Below the pieces are notes generated by a model. It made no database searches. It had not been told where the DNA came from and saw only the letters and a program-made list of their open reading frames with translations. This document shows positions 18,476 to 26,896 of a stretch of DNA of 36,835 nucleotides, piece by piece; the first letter of the stretch is position 1; every line of letters starts with the position of its first letter. Both the position numbers and the translations under genes were made by a program. The DNA comes from an uncultured Erysipelotrichaceae bacterium (GTDB lineage: Bacteria; Bacillota_I; Bacilli_A; RF39; UBA660): assembly GCA_902767365.1 (NCBI GenBank), contig CACXGX010000097.1:1-36835 (forward strand), in the 5' to 3' direction.

Positions 18476-19075
18476 ATGAAAATTAAGAAAATAATATTTT
18501 ATATTTTAATTGTTATATCAATGTTTTTAATTACTAAAGTTGATGCTAAAGAGAAAGTTAAGGTTTATATTTTCGAAGCTGGGGGTTGTCCTTATTGTGA
18601 AGCTGAAATTGAGTATTTAGAAAAACTACATTCTTATAATGAAAAATTTGAGATAATAAGAAAAGAAACTTATATAGATCATATAGAATGGGAAGAAGGT
18701 AAAGACTATGATTTAACAGTAAAAGTTGTTGATATTTTTAAAGATGCTGGCTTTAATGAGGTTTCATATCAAGGTACTCCACTTATTATTATTAGTAATA
18801 TATATGCATCTTCAACTTATAGTACTGAACTTGAATCAATTATTGATTATGCATATGAAAATGGAGATGTTGATGTTGTCTCTTGTATAGAAAAAAATGA
18901 GAAAAATTGTTTGAAAGATGATACTACTTATGATGAAGAAAAGACTCAAAATGAAAATAATTCAAATGGCTTATTTATGTATATATTAATATCAATAATT
19001 TTAGTTACTTTAGTTATTGTTTTATTGATTTTATGTAAAAATATTATGAATTATAAAAAAAATTTTAAAGATTAG
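18476..19075 (+). CDS. Thioredoxin-like protein anchored at both ends (CPYC motif)
   Basis: The 199-residue protein has an N-terminal hydrophobic signal (about 5-20, possibly cleaved near VDA), a thioredoxin-fold domain and a C-terminal membrane helix (about 165-190) with a basic tail. The redox motif CPYC is at 38-41, a glutaredoxin-type dipeptide, and the cis-Pro loop is in YQGTPLI. Two more Cys near residues 136-142 (SCIEKNEKNC) could form a second disulfide. It probably acts outside the membrane in thiol exchange; the direction of the reaction cannot be read from sequence. I chose the ATG at 18476 because AGGTGG at 18466-18471 precedes it; the TTG at 18455 has no such support. It stands alone between a pseudogene and a terminator. 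Confidence 0.7.
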   Translation: MKIKKIIFYILIVISMFLITKVDAKEKVKVYIFEAGGCPYCEAEIEYLEKLHSYNEKFEIIRKETYIDHIEWEEGKDYDLTVKVVDIFKDAGFNEVSYQGTPLIIISNIYASSTYSTELESIIDYAYENGDVDVVSCIEKNEKNCLKDDTTYDEEKTQNENNSNGLFMYILISIILVTLVIVLLILCKNIMNYKKNFKD

Positions 19076-19098
19076 GAAGATAGAAAACTTCCTTTTTT
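19074..19098 (+). terminator. Rho-independent terminator after the thioredoxin-like gene
   Basis: AGGAAG (19074-19079) pairs with CTTCCT (19088-19093) across an 8-nt loop and a T-run follows. It overlaps the stop codon of the upstream gene. Confidence 0.7.
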
Positions 19099-19125
19099 AT
19101 TGATATAATTAATTTAGGTGATGTT

Positions 19126-19635
19126 ATGAAAATAATGGTTATTTCTGATATTCATGGTTCATTAAAATATTTAAAGATTATTAAAGATATATATTATAAA
19201 GAAAAACCTGATAAATTTATTATTTTGGGAGATATATTTTATGGTGGAAATCATTATAATGAAATAGAAGATATTATAAATAGTATTCCTGTAAAATATG
19301 TTATAAGGGGTAATTGTGATATTGATTATTATGTTATAAGTTCAACTTTAGGTTTTATGGATAACTACTATTTTGAAGCCTTTAATAAAAAGATATTTTG
19401 TAGTCATGGAAACGTTTATAATATTAATAATTATCCTGATGTTTATTTTGATTGCATGATATATGGCCATACACATAAAGGGATGATTGTTAAAGATAAT
19501 AATAAGTATTTTTTAAATCCTGGTTCAATTGCTTATCCTCGAGGGGAATCTGTTAATAGTTATATGATTTTAGATGATAATGGTATTTATTTAAAAGATT
19601 TGGATGAAAATATAATTGAAAAAATAAAATGGTAG
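19126..19635 (+). CDS. YfcE/YsnB-type metallophosphoesterase
   Basis: A 169-residue calcineurin-like phosphoesterase with all metal-binding boxes in order: DIHG (8-11), GDIFYGG (about 36-42), GNCD (about 66-69), SHG, and GHTH (about 116-119), then NPGS. Length and motif order match the small MJ0936/YfcE family, which hydrolyses phosphodiesters or small phosphate esters with Mn or similar metals. The physiological substrate is not known for the family. An extended -10 box (TGATATAAT, ending at 19109) lies 16 nt before the ATG, with GGTGAT as the ribosome binding site. The leader would be very short. Guanylate kinase follows with its own promoter. Confidence 0.87.
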   Translation: MKIMVISDIHGSLKYLKIIKDIYYKEKPDKFIILGDIFYGGNHYNEIEDIINSIPVKYVIRGNCDIDYYVISSTLGFMDNYYFEAFNKKIFCSHGNVYNINNYPDVYFDCMIYGHTHKGMIVKDNNKYFLNPGSIAYPRGESVNSYMILDDNGIYLKDLDENIIEKIKW

Positions 19636-19643
19636 TATATAAT
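19616..19643 (+). promoter_or_regulatory. Putative promoter of gmk
   Basis: TTGAAA (19616-19621), a 16-nt spacer and TATAAT (19638-19643) overlap the end of the phosphoesterase gene. The start point would fall about 15 nt before the gmk ATG, just upstream of the GGAGG site at 19652-19656. Confidence 0.55.
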
Positions 19644-19665
19644 ATAAGTACGGAGGGTAATAGTT

Positions 19666-20316
19666 ATGAATAAAAAGAAAAATCGTGGTAGTTTAATTGT
19701 ATTATCTGGTCCTAGTGGAGCTGGAAAAGGTACTATTCATAATGAGTTGCTAAAAAGAGATAGTAATCTAACTTATTCTGTTTCTATGACAACAAGAAGT
19801 CCAAGGGATGGAGAAGTTGATGGTGTTGATTATTATTTTGTAAGTGAAGAAGAATTTAAAAAGGAAATAGAAAAGGGTAGTTTTCTTGAGTACGCATTAG
19901 TACATGGAAATTATTATGGAACTTTAAAGAAAAATGTTGATGATAGTCTTGATAAAGGATTAGATGTAATATTGGAAATTGATATTCAAGGAGCATTAAA
20001 CGTTAAAGAAAAAGCAAGTGATGCTATTTTTATATTTATAATGCCTCCTACAATGAGAGAATTAAGAGATAGACTTGTTAAAAGGGGAACAGAAACAAAA
20101 GAAAAGATAATTGAAAGATTTAAAAATGCATATAAAGAAGTAAACGAAATATCTAAATACAATTATGTAGTTATAAATGATGAAGTAGAAAGTGCAGTTA
20201 AAAAAGTACAAGCGATAATGTTAGCAGAACGTTGTAGAGTAGATAGAATAGAAGAGTTTGATTTAAATAACCAAGAAGAGTTAGTACATGAATTATTAGT
20301 TGATTTTAACAAATAA
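19666..20316 (+). CDS. gmk: Guanylate kinase
   Basis: Phosphorylates GMP to GDP with ATP. The P-loop GPSGAGKGT is at residues 14-22, followed by the GMP-binding region SMTTRSPRDGEVDGVDYYFVS (about 40-60) and LEYALVHGNYYGT (about 72-84). The DIQGALNV box (about 105-112) and the lid with RLVKRGTETKEKIIER (about 137-152) follow. At 216 residues it is typical for a bacterial Gmk with a short basic N-terminal extension. GGAGG at 19652-19656 supports this ATG. The usual neighbours rpoZ and priA are absent; tRNA-Thr follows 8 nt after the stop and is probably co-transcribed up to the terminator at 20439-20475. Confidence 0.95.
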   Translation: MNKKKNRGSLIVLSGPSGAGKGTIHNELLKRDSNLTYSVSMTTRSPRDGEVDGVDYYFVSEEEFKKEIEKGSFLEYALVHGNYYGTLKKNVDDSLDKGLDVILEIDIQGALNVKEKASDAIFIFIMPPTMRELRDRLVKRGTETKEKIIERFKNAYKEVNEISKYNYVVINDEVESAVKKVQAIMLAERCRVDRIEEFDLNNQEELVHELLVDFNK

Positions 20317-20324
20317 TTCTTAAT

Positions 20325-20400
20325 GCCGACTTAGCACAGTTGGTAGTGCAACGCACTCGTAACGCGTAGGTCACTGGTTCAAATCCGGTAGTCGGCACCA
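20325..20400 (+). tRNA. tRNA-Thr, anticodon CGT
   Basis: All four arms can be folded. The acceptor is 20325-20331 with 20390-20396. The D stem is GCAC/GTGC (20334-20337, 20346-20349). The anticodon loop is CTCGTAA (20356-20362) with CGT at 20358-20360. The T arm has GGTTCAAATCC. CCA is encoded (20398-20400). The anticodon stem has an A-C mismatch next to the loop (20355 with 20363), which is mildly unusual. A conventional terminator follows. Confidence 0.93.
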
Positions 20401-20438
20401 TAAAAGAATCCATTTGAACTTTGGTTCAATTTACTAAT

Positions 20439-20475
20439 AAAAATCAATTCTAGAGATGGAATTGATTTTTTGTTT
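20439..20475 (+). terminator. Rho-independent terminator after tRNA-Thr
   Basis: AAAAATCAATTC (20439-20450) and GAATTGATTTTT (20459-20470) form a 12-bp stem with an 8-nt loop and a T-run. A smaller hairpin, TTGAAC/GTTCAA (20414-20419 with 20424-20429), lies between the tRNA and the terminator and may mark 3' processing. Confidence 0.85.
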
Positions 20476-20579
20476 TGTAAAAAGAAAAAGATAATTATGA
20501 TAGATAATATTAAAAAAGATTTTATTTCAAATTATCAAAAACATGATATAATAGGTAACCAAGGAAGGGAGTTTTTTGG

Positions 20580-21137
20580 ATGAATTTGAATGGAAAAAAG
20601 TATGTTAGTATATTTGATGCAGTTATTGACCTAGAAGAAACAATTGAGGAAGTATTTGGTAAAAGATTTCGTGAAAAAATTTCACGAAAGTCTATGGGTA
20701 GTGTTCAAGGAACAATTGATGGTAAATCTTTTTGGTTTAGTCCACATGTAAGTAAAAAAAGTAAAGGACATATTGGTGCTATGTGTGTTTCTGCTAACTC
20801 TCAAAAAGAAGAAGATGTTTTAGATGAACTAAAACCTGTTATATCAGAAATCATGGGTGATGTTGACCCAATATGTAGATATGATTTATTAACTACTTTT
20901 ACTAGTAATGAAAAATTAAATGATGAATTTGATGGTGAAACTAGAATAATTAATGAAAACCGTATGTGTCCAACTATAGAATGGAATATAATGGATCCAG
21001 ATAGTAGAATTAGAAGTCTTATTGATGAGGAAGGAAGAGAAATTTTTAATTTACAATTACTTAATGGTAAAAGTATTTCTGATTATCAAATTAAAGCACA
21101 ACCACATAAATTGGAGAAAAAGGTTGACAAAAAATAA
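20580..21137 (+). CDS. Hypothetical protein, 185 residues
   Basis: I do not recognise this soluble protein. It has no signal peptide or membrane helix. The N-terminal 35 residues are charged and helical (DLEETIEEVFGKRFREK), and the middle reads like a compact alpha/beta domain (SFWFSPHV...GHIGAMCVSAN). The tail is basic (LEKKVDKK). The ATG is preceded by an AAGGAAGGGAG ribosome binding site, and a TGATATAAT extended -10 ends at 20552. It is the first of five genes of unknown or poorly known role up to 25296, separated from the next by 48 nt without an obvious terminator, so co-transcription is likely. Confidence 0.65.
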   Translation: MNLNGKKYVSIFDAVIDLEETIEEVFGKRFREKISRKSMGSVQGTIDGKSFWFSPHVSKKSKGHIGAMCVSANSQKEEDVLDELKPVISEIMGDVDPICRYDLLTTFTSNEKLNDEFDGETRIINENRMCPTIEWNIMDPDSRIRSLIDEEGREIFNLQLLNGKSISDYQIKAQPHKLEKKVDKK

Positions 21138-21185
21138 AAATTTACAATATTAAATATGGTAAATTTGTAATTGTAAGGAGACTAT

Positions 21186-22436
21186 ATGTATCGAGATAGA
21201 GATAAATATTATGAAGATTTTAAAAATTTAAAAAGAAAGATAAAGGGAACGTATGAACGATATACTCAAGATGGTAATGCATCATTAATAGATGTTGCAA
21301 AATGTTTTAATGTTCAAATTGATGAATCTAGACTTGAAGATTATTATATTAAAAGAATTGGTTTTGATACTTTATCAATAGAAATTCTTGATAAAAAAAA
21401 TAATATTTCTTATGCTTCTAATTATGATTCTTATGCAAAACTATTACAACATTCTGGTAATTGTTCTTTGTATAATAATTTGTTAATTGTATCCCCTGAT
21501 TATGAAAGGGAAGGTTTATATAATGGGGAAACTAATAGCCCAATAGTGGAGAAAGTTACTTTTAGAAATGGTGATTATAAATTAGAATTTATGAGGGAAT
21601 ACCCATATAATATTGGATTATTTGAAAATGATGGTATTCAATTTTCCATTAAATATTCACAAAAAATTATGAATGATTATCAGCAAGACCTATTAACTAG
21701 AATTTATAAAGATAAAGATTGTACAAATTCTTGTGAACAATTATTCACATATGGTTTTAAAAATTTTGTTGATATAAATGATAGTCAAAATAGGTATATT
21801 TATGTGTTAAATAATGATGTGATTTGTGGTGTAGAAGTAAGATCAAAAAAATGCCATTATTCATTAGGTGGTGCCTGTTTTGAGAAAACTGATATTAATT
21901 CAGATAATTATTTACCTCTTAAACTATTTGGAGATAATCAGTTAGATTTTGATAAAGAAAAAAGTACATCGGCAATGATTTTTAGTGGATCTGCTGATAG
22001 TTGTCATCATTCTATTATAATAAATAAAATTGGTTCTAATGCTCATATCTTTTACTATGCAGGAAAAAATGATGATAAAAGTGAAGAATTAGTTATACCA
22101 CTTTTAAATTCTGATAAAATATCTAATAATGATTTACAAATGATTATTACTGAGTTACAAACTAAGTATAGTGATGATAAATTTATTAGTTTAGTAGCAA
22201 AAGAATTGATGTTATTTGGTAATAAAATAGATATTAAAAATGGTCTTGTTAAAGAAGAATTAGATGTTTTAAATCCTAGATTATTTATAAAAAAATCATT
22301 TGATGAAATTGTTAAATTAGTTAGTGAAAATAAAGAAAATTTATTTAATTTAGTTTTAGAACAATTTATAATTGCAACAAGTTTTAGTAACAGTGATGAT
22401 GATAAGAAAAGAAAATTGAAATCTAATAATAGTTAA
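21186..22436 (+). CDS. Hypothetical protein, 416 residues
   Basis: A soluble, acidic, Asn/Asp-rich protein with no signal peptide, membrane segment or motif I can place. It begins with a charged helical stretch (MYRDRDKYYEDFKNLKRKIKG). The middle appears beta-rich (residues about 60-280), with several Cys scattered (for example KDCTNSCEQ near 177-185). The C-terminal 100 residues look helical. AAGGAG at 21175-21180 supports the ATG. It follows the 185-residue unknown and precedes a 252-nt intergenic stretch with an inverted repeat. Structure prediction would say more than sequence motifs here. Confidence 0.6.
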   Translation: MYRDRDKYYEDFKNLKRKIKGTYERYTQDGNASLIDVAKCFNVQIDESRLEDYYIKRIGFDTLSIEILDKKNNISYASNYDSYAKLLQHSGNCSLYNNLLIVSPDYEREGLYNGETNSPIVEKVTFRNGDYKLEFMREYPYNIGLFENDGIQFSIKYSQKIMNDYQQDLLTRIYKDKDCTNSCEQLFTYGFKNFVDINDSQNRYIYVLNNDVICGVEVRSKKCHYSLGGACFEKTDINSDNYLPLKLFGDNQLDFDKEKSTSAMIFSGSADSCHHSIIINKIGSNAHIFYYAGKNDDKSEELVIPLLNSDKISNNDLQMIITELQTKYSDDKFISLVAKELMLFGNKIDIKNGLVKEELDVLNPRLFIKKSFDEIVKLVSENKENLFNLVLEQFIIATSFSNSDDDKKRKLKSNNS

Positions 22437-22498
22437 ATATATTATTTTTTTTCTTTTTACTACTTAGTATGAATTACATTTAATAATATAATTATGGT

Positions 22499-22555
22499 CA
22501 GATGGAGTTTTTAATTAAAAGTGATTTATTAGATATTTCAACACAAATCCATCTG
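22499..22555. repeat. Perfect 8-bp inverted repeat with a 41-nt loop in the 22437-22688 gap
   Basis: CAGATGGA (22499-22506) and TCCATCTG (22548-22555) are exact inverted copies. The surrounding 252-nt gap between two unknown genes is otherwise AT-rich and holds no ORF I can support. The repeat has no T-run after it. It could be a regulatory site or part of a structured leader of the following gene, or chance. Confidence 0.4.
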
Positions 22556-22688
22556 CAATTATCTATTAATATGTGTTTTATTGTAACATTTTTTTAAAAT
22601 AACGCATTAATTTGTATAAATTAGATATTATTTATTTACTTTTTATTGATTATTGTATAGAATAATAATTCGAAAAAAGGAGAGTTTT

Positions 22689-23828
22689 ATGAATTCATTA
22701 GAATTTAAAGAAGTTATTAAAACAGTTGATGCAACAGGAAACAAATGGGTGTATAGTTGGAATGATCTTGAATTGTATTTTTTTAACAAACGTGCTTTTG
22801 TAGAAGGGTTTATTCCATATGAAGTTGCTAAAATAATCTATAATAAATATCATGACAAAAATTATGAATTTAGTATTGGGATTAGTGAAAATGATTGTAA
22901 TCCTGATAAATGGGCACGTGATGTTACGTATGATAAAGAAATTAATAGCATTCTTCGTGACTTTATGGATGGTAAAATAACTGAGTATGAAAAAAGAAAT
23001 AGAATAGCAGAAGCTGAAGAATCATTAGAACAAAGAAATGATGATGAAAAATTTATAAAAGAATATAGTATTGGAACTAAAGAAGGATTTTTATTATTTT
23101 TAGATGAACTTAAAGATTATTATTTAAGATTAGAAGGAAAAGAAGAAACAGAAGTTAAAAAGTTTCCACAACAAATTGAAGAAGTTAAATCAGAATTATC
23201 TAATTATCAAACCTTAGGTATATCAGCAGCAGATTGGGCTAATCAACTTGAAAATATAAAAGATAATTATCTTGCTGGTGTACAGAAAAGTAATTTAAGT
23301 GATATGGGAAAAAAATTTAGGGAAGCAGTTGATAATTTCGATAGAGCAGTTAATCCTTTTCTTAATGATGATGTAGAACTTGATGATATAGATAATATTA
23401 GTGCTTGTGTTCAAGAAGGATCTAAATATCATGCTCCATATTGCAATTTTGAGATATCAGATTATAATGGTGATTATACTGAATATTTAAGAAATAATGA
23501 TGGATTTGTATTTCATTTAGAATATACGTTAGGACAAGATAATTATATGGAAGTAAAACACGAACTTTCTAGTAATACTGATAATGAAGAGATATTAAGA
23601 ATTGATTATTATGGTGATGAATATTATGATAAAGAAGGCAATAAATCAAAACGTCTTGAATATAATATGACAAGTGGAACTTTTAGTGTTGATAATGTGC
23701 CTGCAACTGGAGAACAAATATCATTTATTCTTAATGAAATTAATAATGCAACTGAACATGCTTTAGGTATAACAATGAAAAATAAAATAAAAAATTTAGA
23801 TATTGCATTAATAGAATTTAAGTTTTAA
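22689..23828 (+). CDS. Hypothetical protein, 379 residues
   Basis: A soluble acidic protein of unknown family. Residues about 1-70 form a small domain (WVYSWNDLELYFFNKRAFVEGFIPYEVA). A highly charged helical region follows (about 95-230) with coiled-coil character, including RNRIAEAEESLEQRN. The C-terminal 120 residues look beta-rich. The ATG at 22689 is chosen because AGGAG at 22678-22682 lies just upstream; the longer frame from 22653 lacks a ribosome binding site. A terminator directly follows, and the next gene has its own -10 box, so this is the end of a transcription unit. Confidence 0.6.
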   Translation: MNSLEFKEVIKTVDATGNKWVYSWNDLELYFFNKRAFVEGFIPYEVAKIIYNKYHDKNYEFSIGISENDCNPDKWARDVTYDKEINSILRDFMDGKITEYEKRNRIAEAEESLEQRNDDEKFIKEYSIGTKEGFLLFLDELKDYYLRLEGKEETEVKKFPQQIEEVKSELSNYQTLGISAADWANQLENIKDNYLAGVQKSNLSDMGKKFREAVDNFDRAVNPFLNDDVELDDIDNISACVQEGSKYHAPYCNFEISDYNGDYTEYLRNNDGFVFHLEYTLGQDNYMEVKHELSSNTDNEEILRIDYYGDEYYDKEGNKSKRLEYNMTSGTFSVDNVPATGEQISFILNEINNATEHALGITMKNKIKNLDIALIEFKF

Positions 23829-23831
23829 ATT

Positions 23832-23857
23832 AAGAACTTTTTTAAGTTCTTTTTTTA
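23832..23857 (+). terminator. Rho-independent terminator
   Basis: AAGAACTT (23832-23839) and AAGTTCTT (23844-23851) flank a TTTT loop and run into a T-tract. The TATACT at 23866-23871 just downstream is a likely -10 for the next gene. Confidence 0.8.
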
Positions 23858-23885
23858 TGTTAAAATATACTTAAGAGGGTTTTAT

Positions 23886-24764
23886 ATGTTTAAAGATATT
23901 AAGTTACTTGTTAATAAGAATAAAATCGATTTTGAATATAAAATAGATGGTAATAAAATAGTTATTACTACTTTAAATGATATAAATGATAGTGATTTAT
24001 TTATTTGTTATGATGAAAATATTTATGATTTTGTTTTTAAATCTTCTATTAAGTATGATAGGATTTATACAGATAAAATACAACTCGAAGTAAAAAATAA
24101 AATATCATTTAGTATTCAATTAAAAGATAATTTTTTTGTAAAAAGTGTTTATAAATTTATTAATGGGTTAATTGATAAGAAAACTTTAATTGAAGAAATA
24201 GAATTATTTATAAATAGTCATTCACGTAAAAAAATGAATGATGACTTAAATAAATTAATTAATGAAATAGATAATAATGATAAAGAGTTTGGAGAGTTAA
24301 TTGTTGATGAACAAGATGAGCATAAACGTATTTTTGATTTGTTAGTTAATAATAAAACATATCTTAGTTTCGCTAAAAAAATGAATATTAGGGAACTAAT
24401 GTTACTAATTACTTCATTTATTTCAGTTCCTTGTACTCCAAATATTGATCAAGAAACATTTAATTTATTAGTTAATGAGGCAATTAGTTATAACCATTCT
24501 TTAGAAAATGTTTGGCGAATTTCCATGAATTATGATAAAAAAGGATTCAATTATGATTTAATTGATTCATTTTTTGTGAATTCTGAAGATTCTTGGTATT
24601 TGGGTGAGTATATTTGTGGAGTAGATCAAGTAGATAAAAATAAAATTATTGATATGATTATTGATTTGAAAGATAAAAAGTTTATTAATGATATTGTTGA
24701 AGATAGTTATATAATGGAACATTTAGATGATGTTTTAATAAATAAATTAAGGAAAGGATTGTAA
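23886..24764 (+). CDS. Hypothetical protein, 292 residues
   Basis: An unrecognised, soluble, Lys/Asp/Asn-rich protein. The N-terminal 100 residues appear beta-rich and the rest helical (residues about 100-292), with a charged stretch HSRKKMNDDLNKLINEIDNNDKE near 112-134. AGAGGG provides a ribosome binding site. The gene ends 1 nt before the DUF7666-like gene, so the two are co-transcribed and perhaps act together. The helical half could be a protein-interaction module; nothing in it shows catalytic residues. Confidence 0.6.
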   Translation: MFKDIKLLVNKNKIDFEYKIDGNKIVITTLNDINDSDLFICYDENIYDFVFKSSIKYDRIYTDKIQLEVKNKISFSIQLKDNFFVKSVYKFINGLIDKKTLIEEIELFINSHSRKKMNDDLNKLINEIDNNDKEFGELIVDEQDEHKRIFDLLVNNKTYLSFAKKMNIRELMLLITSFISVPCTPNIDQETFNLLVNEAISYNHSLENVWRISMNYDKKGFNYDLIDSFFVNSEDSWYLGEYICGVDQVDKNKIIDMIIDLKDKKFINDIVEDSYIMEHLDDVLINKLRKGL

Positions 24765-24765
24765 T

Positions 24766-25296
24766 ATGGAAATCAATGGGTATAAAGCTTTAAATAGTGA
24801 TATGACAGATAATTGTGGAAGAAAATTTGAAGAAGGGAAGACTTATCATGTAGATGGAGAATTAAGTTTTGCTGCTACTGGTAATGGATTTCAAATGTGT
24901 AAAAGAATGGAAGATTCTTTTAGATATATAAAGGATGAGAATTCTTTAGTAGCTTCTGTAACTGGTTTTGGTGAAATTGCAGAAAGTTTCGATGATCATT
25001 ATGAATATTATGATTTATATGTTGTAAGAGATATTAAAATAAATCATTTATTAAGTAGGGAAGAGGTTATTAATAATATACTTCAAGGTGATGAATATGA
25101 TGTTTGCAGATTTATAATAACTGGCTTTAAACTTACAGATGAAGAAGTAGAACTTATAAGAACTAAATTTGGTTCTTCTGATATGATAGATAAATATATA
25201 GATTATTATGTATATGGAAATAAACATGCTTTTGATGATGGAATTAGTCTCATGAAAAAAAGAAATGTTAATAATGGTAGACAAATCAATAATTAG
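24766..25296 (+). CDS. DUF7666-like protein
   Basis: Residues 3-70 match the pattern of the DUF7666 family often found in phages and accessory regions: GYKALNSDMT..CG.KFEEGKTYH, then GNGFQMCKRMEDSFRYI, then SLVASVTGFGEI. The C-terminal 70 residues are helical and acidic (LTDEEVELIRTKFG). I assign the family from remembered pattern only and no function is established for it. AAGGA precedes the ATG inside the end of the upstream gene, with 1 nt between stop and start. No anchor or signal peptide is seen. Its presence hints that this stretch of unknown genes is accessory rather than core. Confidence 0.55.
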   Translation: MEINGYKALNSDMTDNCGRKFEEGKTYHVDGELSFAATGNGFQMCKRMEDSFRYIKDENSLVASVTGFGEIAESFDDHYEYYDLYVVRDIKINHLLSREEVINNILQGDEYDVCRFIITGFKLTDEEVELIRTKFGSSDMIDKYIDYYVYGNKHAFDDGISLMKKRNVNNGRQINN

Positions 25297-25379
25297 CCAG
25301 TATTAGTAATTTTTTTAATTAGTTAAATAATAATAGTAAATGATTATTAAATGAGTTAAAATATAATTGGAGGTATTAT

Positions 25380-26267
25380 ATGAATAATGAAATGTATGAA
25401 ATTGTAAAAACAAGAAAAGGATTTATTGCTGCACTAGATCAAAGTGGAGGAAGTAGTGCTAAAACATTATCTCTTTATGGTATAAGTGAAAATGAGTATC
25501 ATAGTGAAGAAGAAATGTTTGATTTAATTCATGAAATGAGAAAAAGAGTTATGACTAGTAAAGAGTTTACTAATGATCATATCCTTGGAACTATTTTATT
25601 TGAAAAAACAATGAATTCTAAAGTAAATGATAAATATACAGCAGATTATTTATGGGATGAAAAAAGAATAGTTTCATTTTTAAAGGTTGATAAAGGCTTA
25701 TGTGAAAAAGAAAATGATGTTAAATTGATGAAAGATATACCTAATCTTGTTGAAACTTTAAAATGTGCTAAAGATAAACATGTTTTCGGTACAAAGATGA
25801 GATCTGTTATATATGAAGCAAATGAACAAGGAATTAAGGATATTGTTAATCAACAATTTGAGATTGCAAAAATAATTTGTGATAATGGATTGGTTCCTAT
25901 AATTGAACCAGAAGTAGATATAAATTCTACTACTAAAGAATTGTGTGAGAAGATTCTTTTGGATGAAGTAAAATCTCATTTAGATAATTGGAATTCTGAA
26001 GATAAAATAATGTTTAAGTTTACTATTCCTACTGTTCCAAATCTATATCTTGATTTGTATAATTACGATTGTGTAGTTAGAATTGTTGCATTATCAGGTG
26101 GATATTCAAATGCTCAAGCATGTTCTTTATTAGCACTTAATAATAGAATGATAGCAAGCTTTTCAAGAGCATTATTAGAAGGATTAAAGGTCCAACAATC
26201 TCAAGAAGAGTTTGATAGTAAATTAAAAACGTCTATAGAAATGATATATGATGCATCTATAACATAA
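25380..26267 (+). CDS. fda: Class I fructose-bisphosphate aldolase
   Basis: Cleaves fructose 1,6-bisphosphate to dihydroxyacetone phosphate and glyceraldehyde 3-phosphate through a Schiff base. The 295 residues match the metal-independent class I enzymes of Gram-positive bacteria (about 296 in staphylococci). AALDQSGGSSAKTL is near residues 18-31, IEPEVDI near 175-181, and the Schiff-base Lys is at about 213 in FKFTIPT. The phosphate-binding ALSGGYSN is near 237-244. GGAGG at 25369-25373 fixes the start. It stands alone with its own terminator. A TATAAT at 25362-25367 sits so close to the ATG that it is either not the -10 or gives an almost leaderless transcript. Confidence 0.93.
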   Translation: MNNEMYEIVKTRKGFIAALDQSGGSSAKTLSLYGISENEYHSEEEMFDLIHEMRKRVMTSKEFTNDHILGTILFEKTMNSKVNDKYTADYLWDEKRIVSFLKVDKGLCEKENDVKLMKDIPNLVETLKCAKDKHVFGTKMRSVIYEANEQGIKDIVNQQFEIAKIICDNGLVPIIEPEVDINSTTKELCEKILLDEVKSHLDNWNSEDKIMFKFTIPTVPNLYLDLYNYDCVVRIVALSGGYSNAQACSLLALNNRMIASFSRALLEGLKVQQSQEEFDSKLKTSIEMIYDASIT

Positions 26268-26291
26268 AAGAAGAAATATCTTCTTTTTTTT
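26266..26291 (+). terminator. Rho-independent terminator after fda
   Basis: AAAAGAAGA (26266-26274) pairs with TCTTCTTTT (26279-26287) around AATA, and the T-run continues. The stem begins in the stop codon. Confidence 0.8.
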
Positions 26292-26363
26292 GTAATATAA
26301 ATACATTAAAAGTATATTAACATTTTTTGACTTTAACTTTTTTTACATATTTTTATTGCTGTA

Positions 26364-26392
26364 TTGTAAATTTTTACTCTAAATGGTATCAT
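26364..26392 (+). promoter_or_regulatory. Putative promoter of the cdaA operon
   Basis: TTGTAA (26364-26369), a 17-nt spacer and TATCAT (26387-26392), with a TG one base upstream of the -10, fit an extended -10 sigma-A promoter. The leader before the ATG at 26416 would be about 17 nt. Confidence 0.55.
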
Positions 26393-26415
26393 ATTTATGA
26401 TAGAGGTGATAGCTA

Positions 26416-26877
26416 ATGGAATTGTTGCTAGTTTTCTTTAGAGATGTTTTAAGTGGTGCTCTCTATTTTTTATATGTTTTATTTTGTATATTTGCAATAT
26501 TTTACGTTTTTGGAATATCTGCTGATAGAAAAAGAAAAGCAATAGAGGATAAGCTTAAGGAGAAAAAAAAGTATGATATAATATCTGGAAGAGAAGCGGC
26601 AATTGCAGCAATGGAAAGTAAACAAGTTCTTGATGTAGAAGAAGAACCTAAAGAAAGCGGTACTGATAATCAAAATGCTACTATGAACGCTGCATTGAAT
26701 TCAATGTCCAATATGCCAGATGCAACAAATGCTCAAAAGGAAGAAACACCAAATGTTATGATTTTAGATTCAAGCCAAGCACCTTCATCAAATACACAGG
26801 GTGGGTCAAATAATGATACTTCTCAAAATAAACCTGATCAACCTCTTGTAATTGATACAAGTTCATTACGTTCATAA
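26416..26877 (+). CDS. Single-pass membrane protein with disordered acidic/Asn-rich tail, upstream of cdaA
   Basis: The 153-residue protein has a membrane helix at about 12-36 and then a basic helical stretch (RKRKAIEDKLKEKKKYD). The tail of about 90 residues is low-complexity (Asn, Ser, Gln, Pro, Asp). I do not recognise the family. It is 19 nt upstream of cdaA with AGGAGG between them, and no terminator intervenes, so it is the first gene of the c-di-AMP operon. The basic juxtamembrane helix suggests that the tail is cytoplasmic or that the protein is a membrane adaptor. A regulatory role for CdaA is only a guess from position. Confidence 0.6.
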   Translation: MELLLVFFRDVLSGALYFLYVLFCIFAIFYVFGISADRKRKAIEDKLKEKKKYDIISGREAAIAAMESKQVLDVEEEPKESGTDNQNATMNAALNSMSNMPDATNAQKEETPNVMILDSSQAPSSNTQGGSNNDTSQNKPDQPLVIDTSSLRS

Positions 26878-26896
26878 TATATAACTAGGAGGATTT

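Noticed and set aside
20325-20475. Integration of an island into tRNA-Thr
   Set aside because: I found no second copy of the tRNA 3' end downstream and no integrase between the tRNA and fda.
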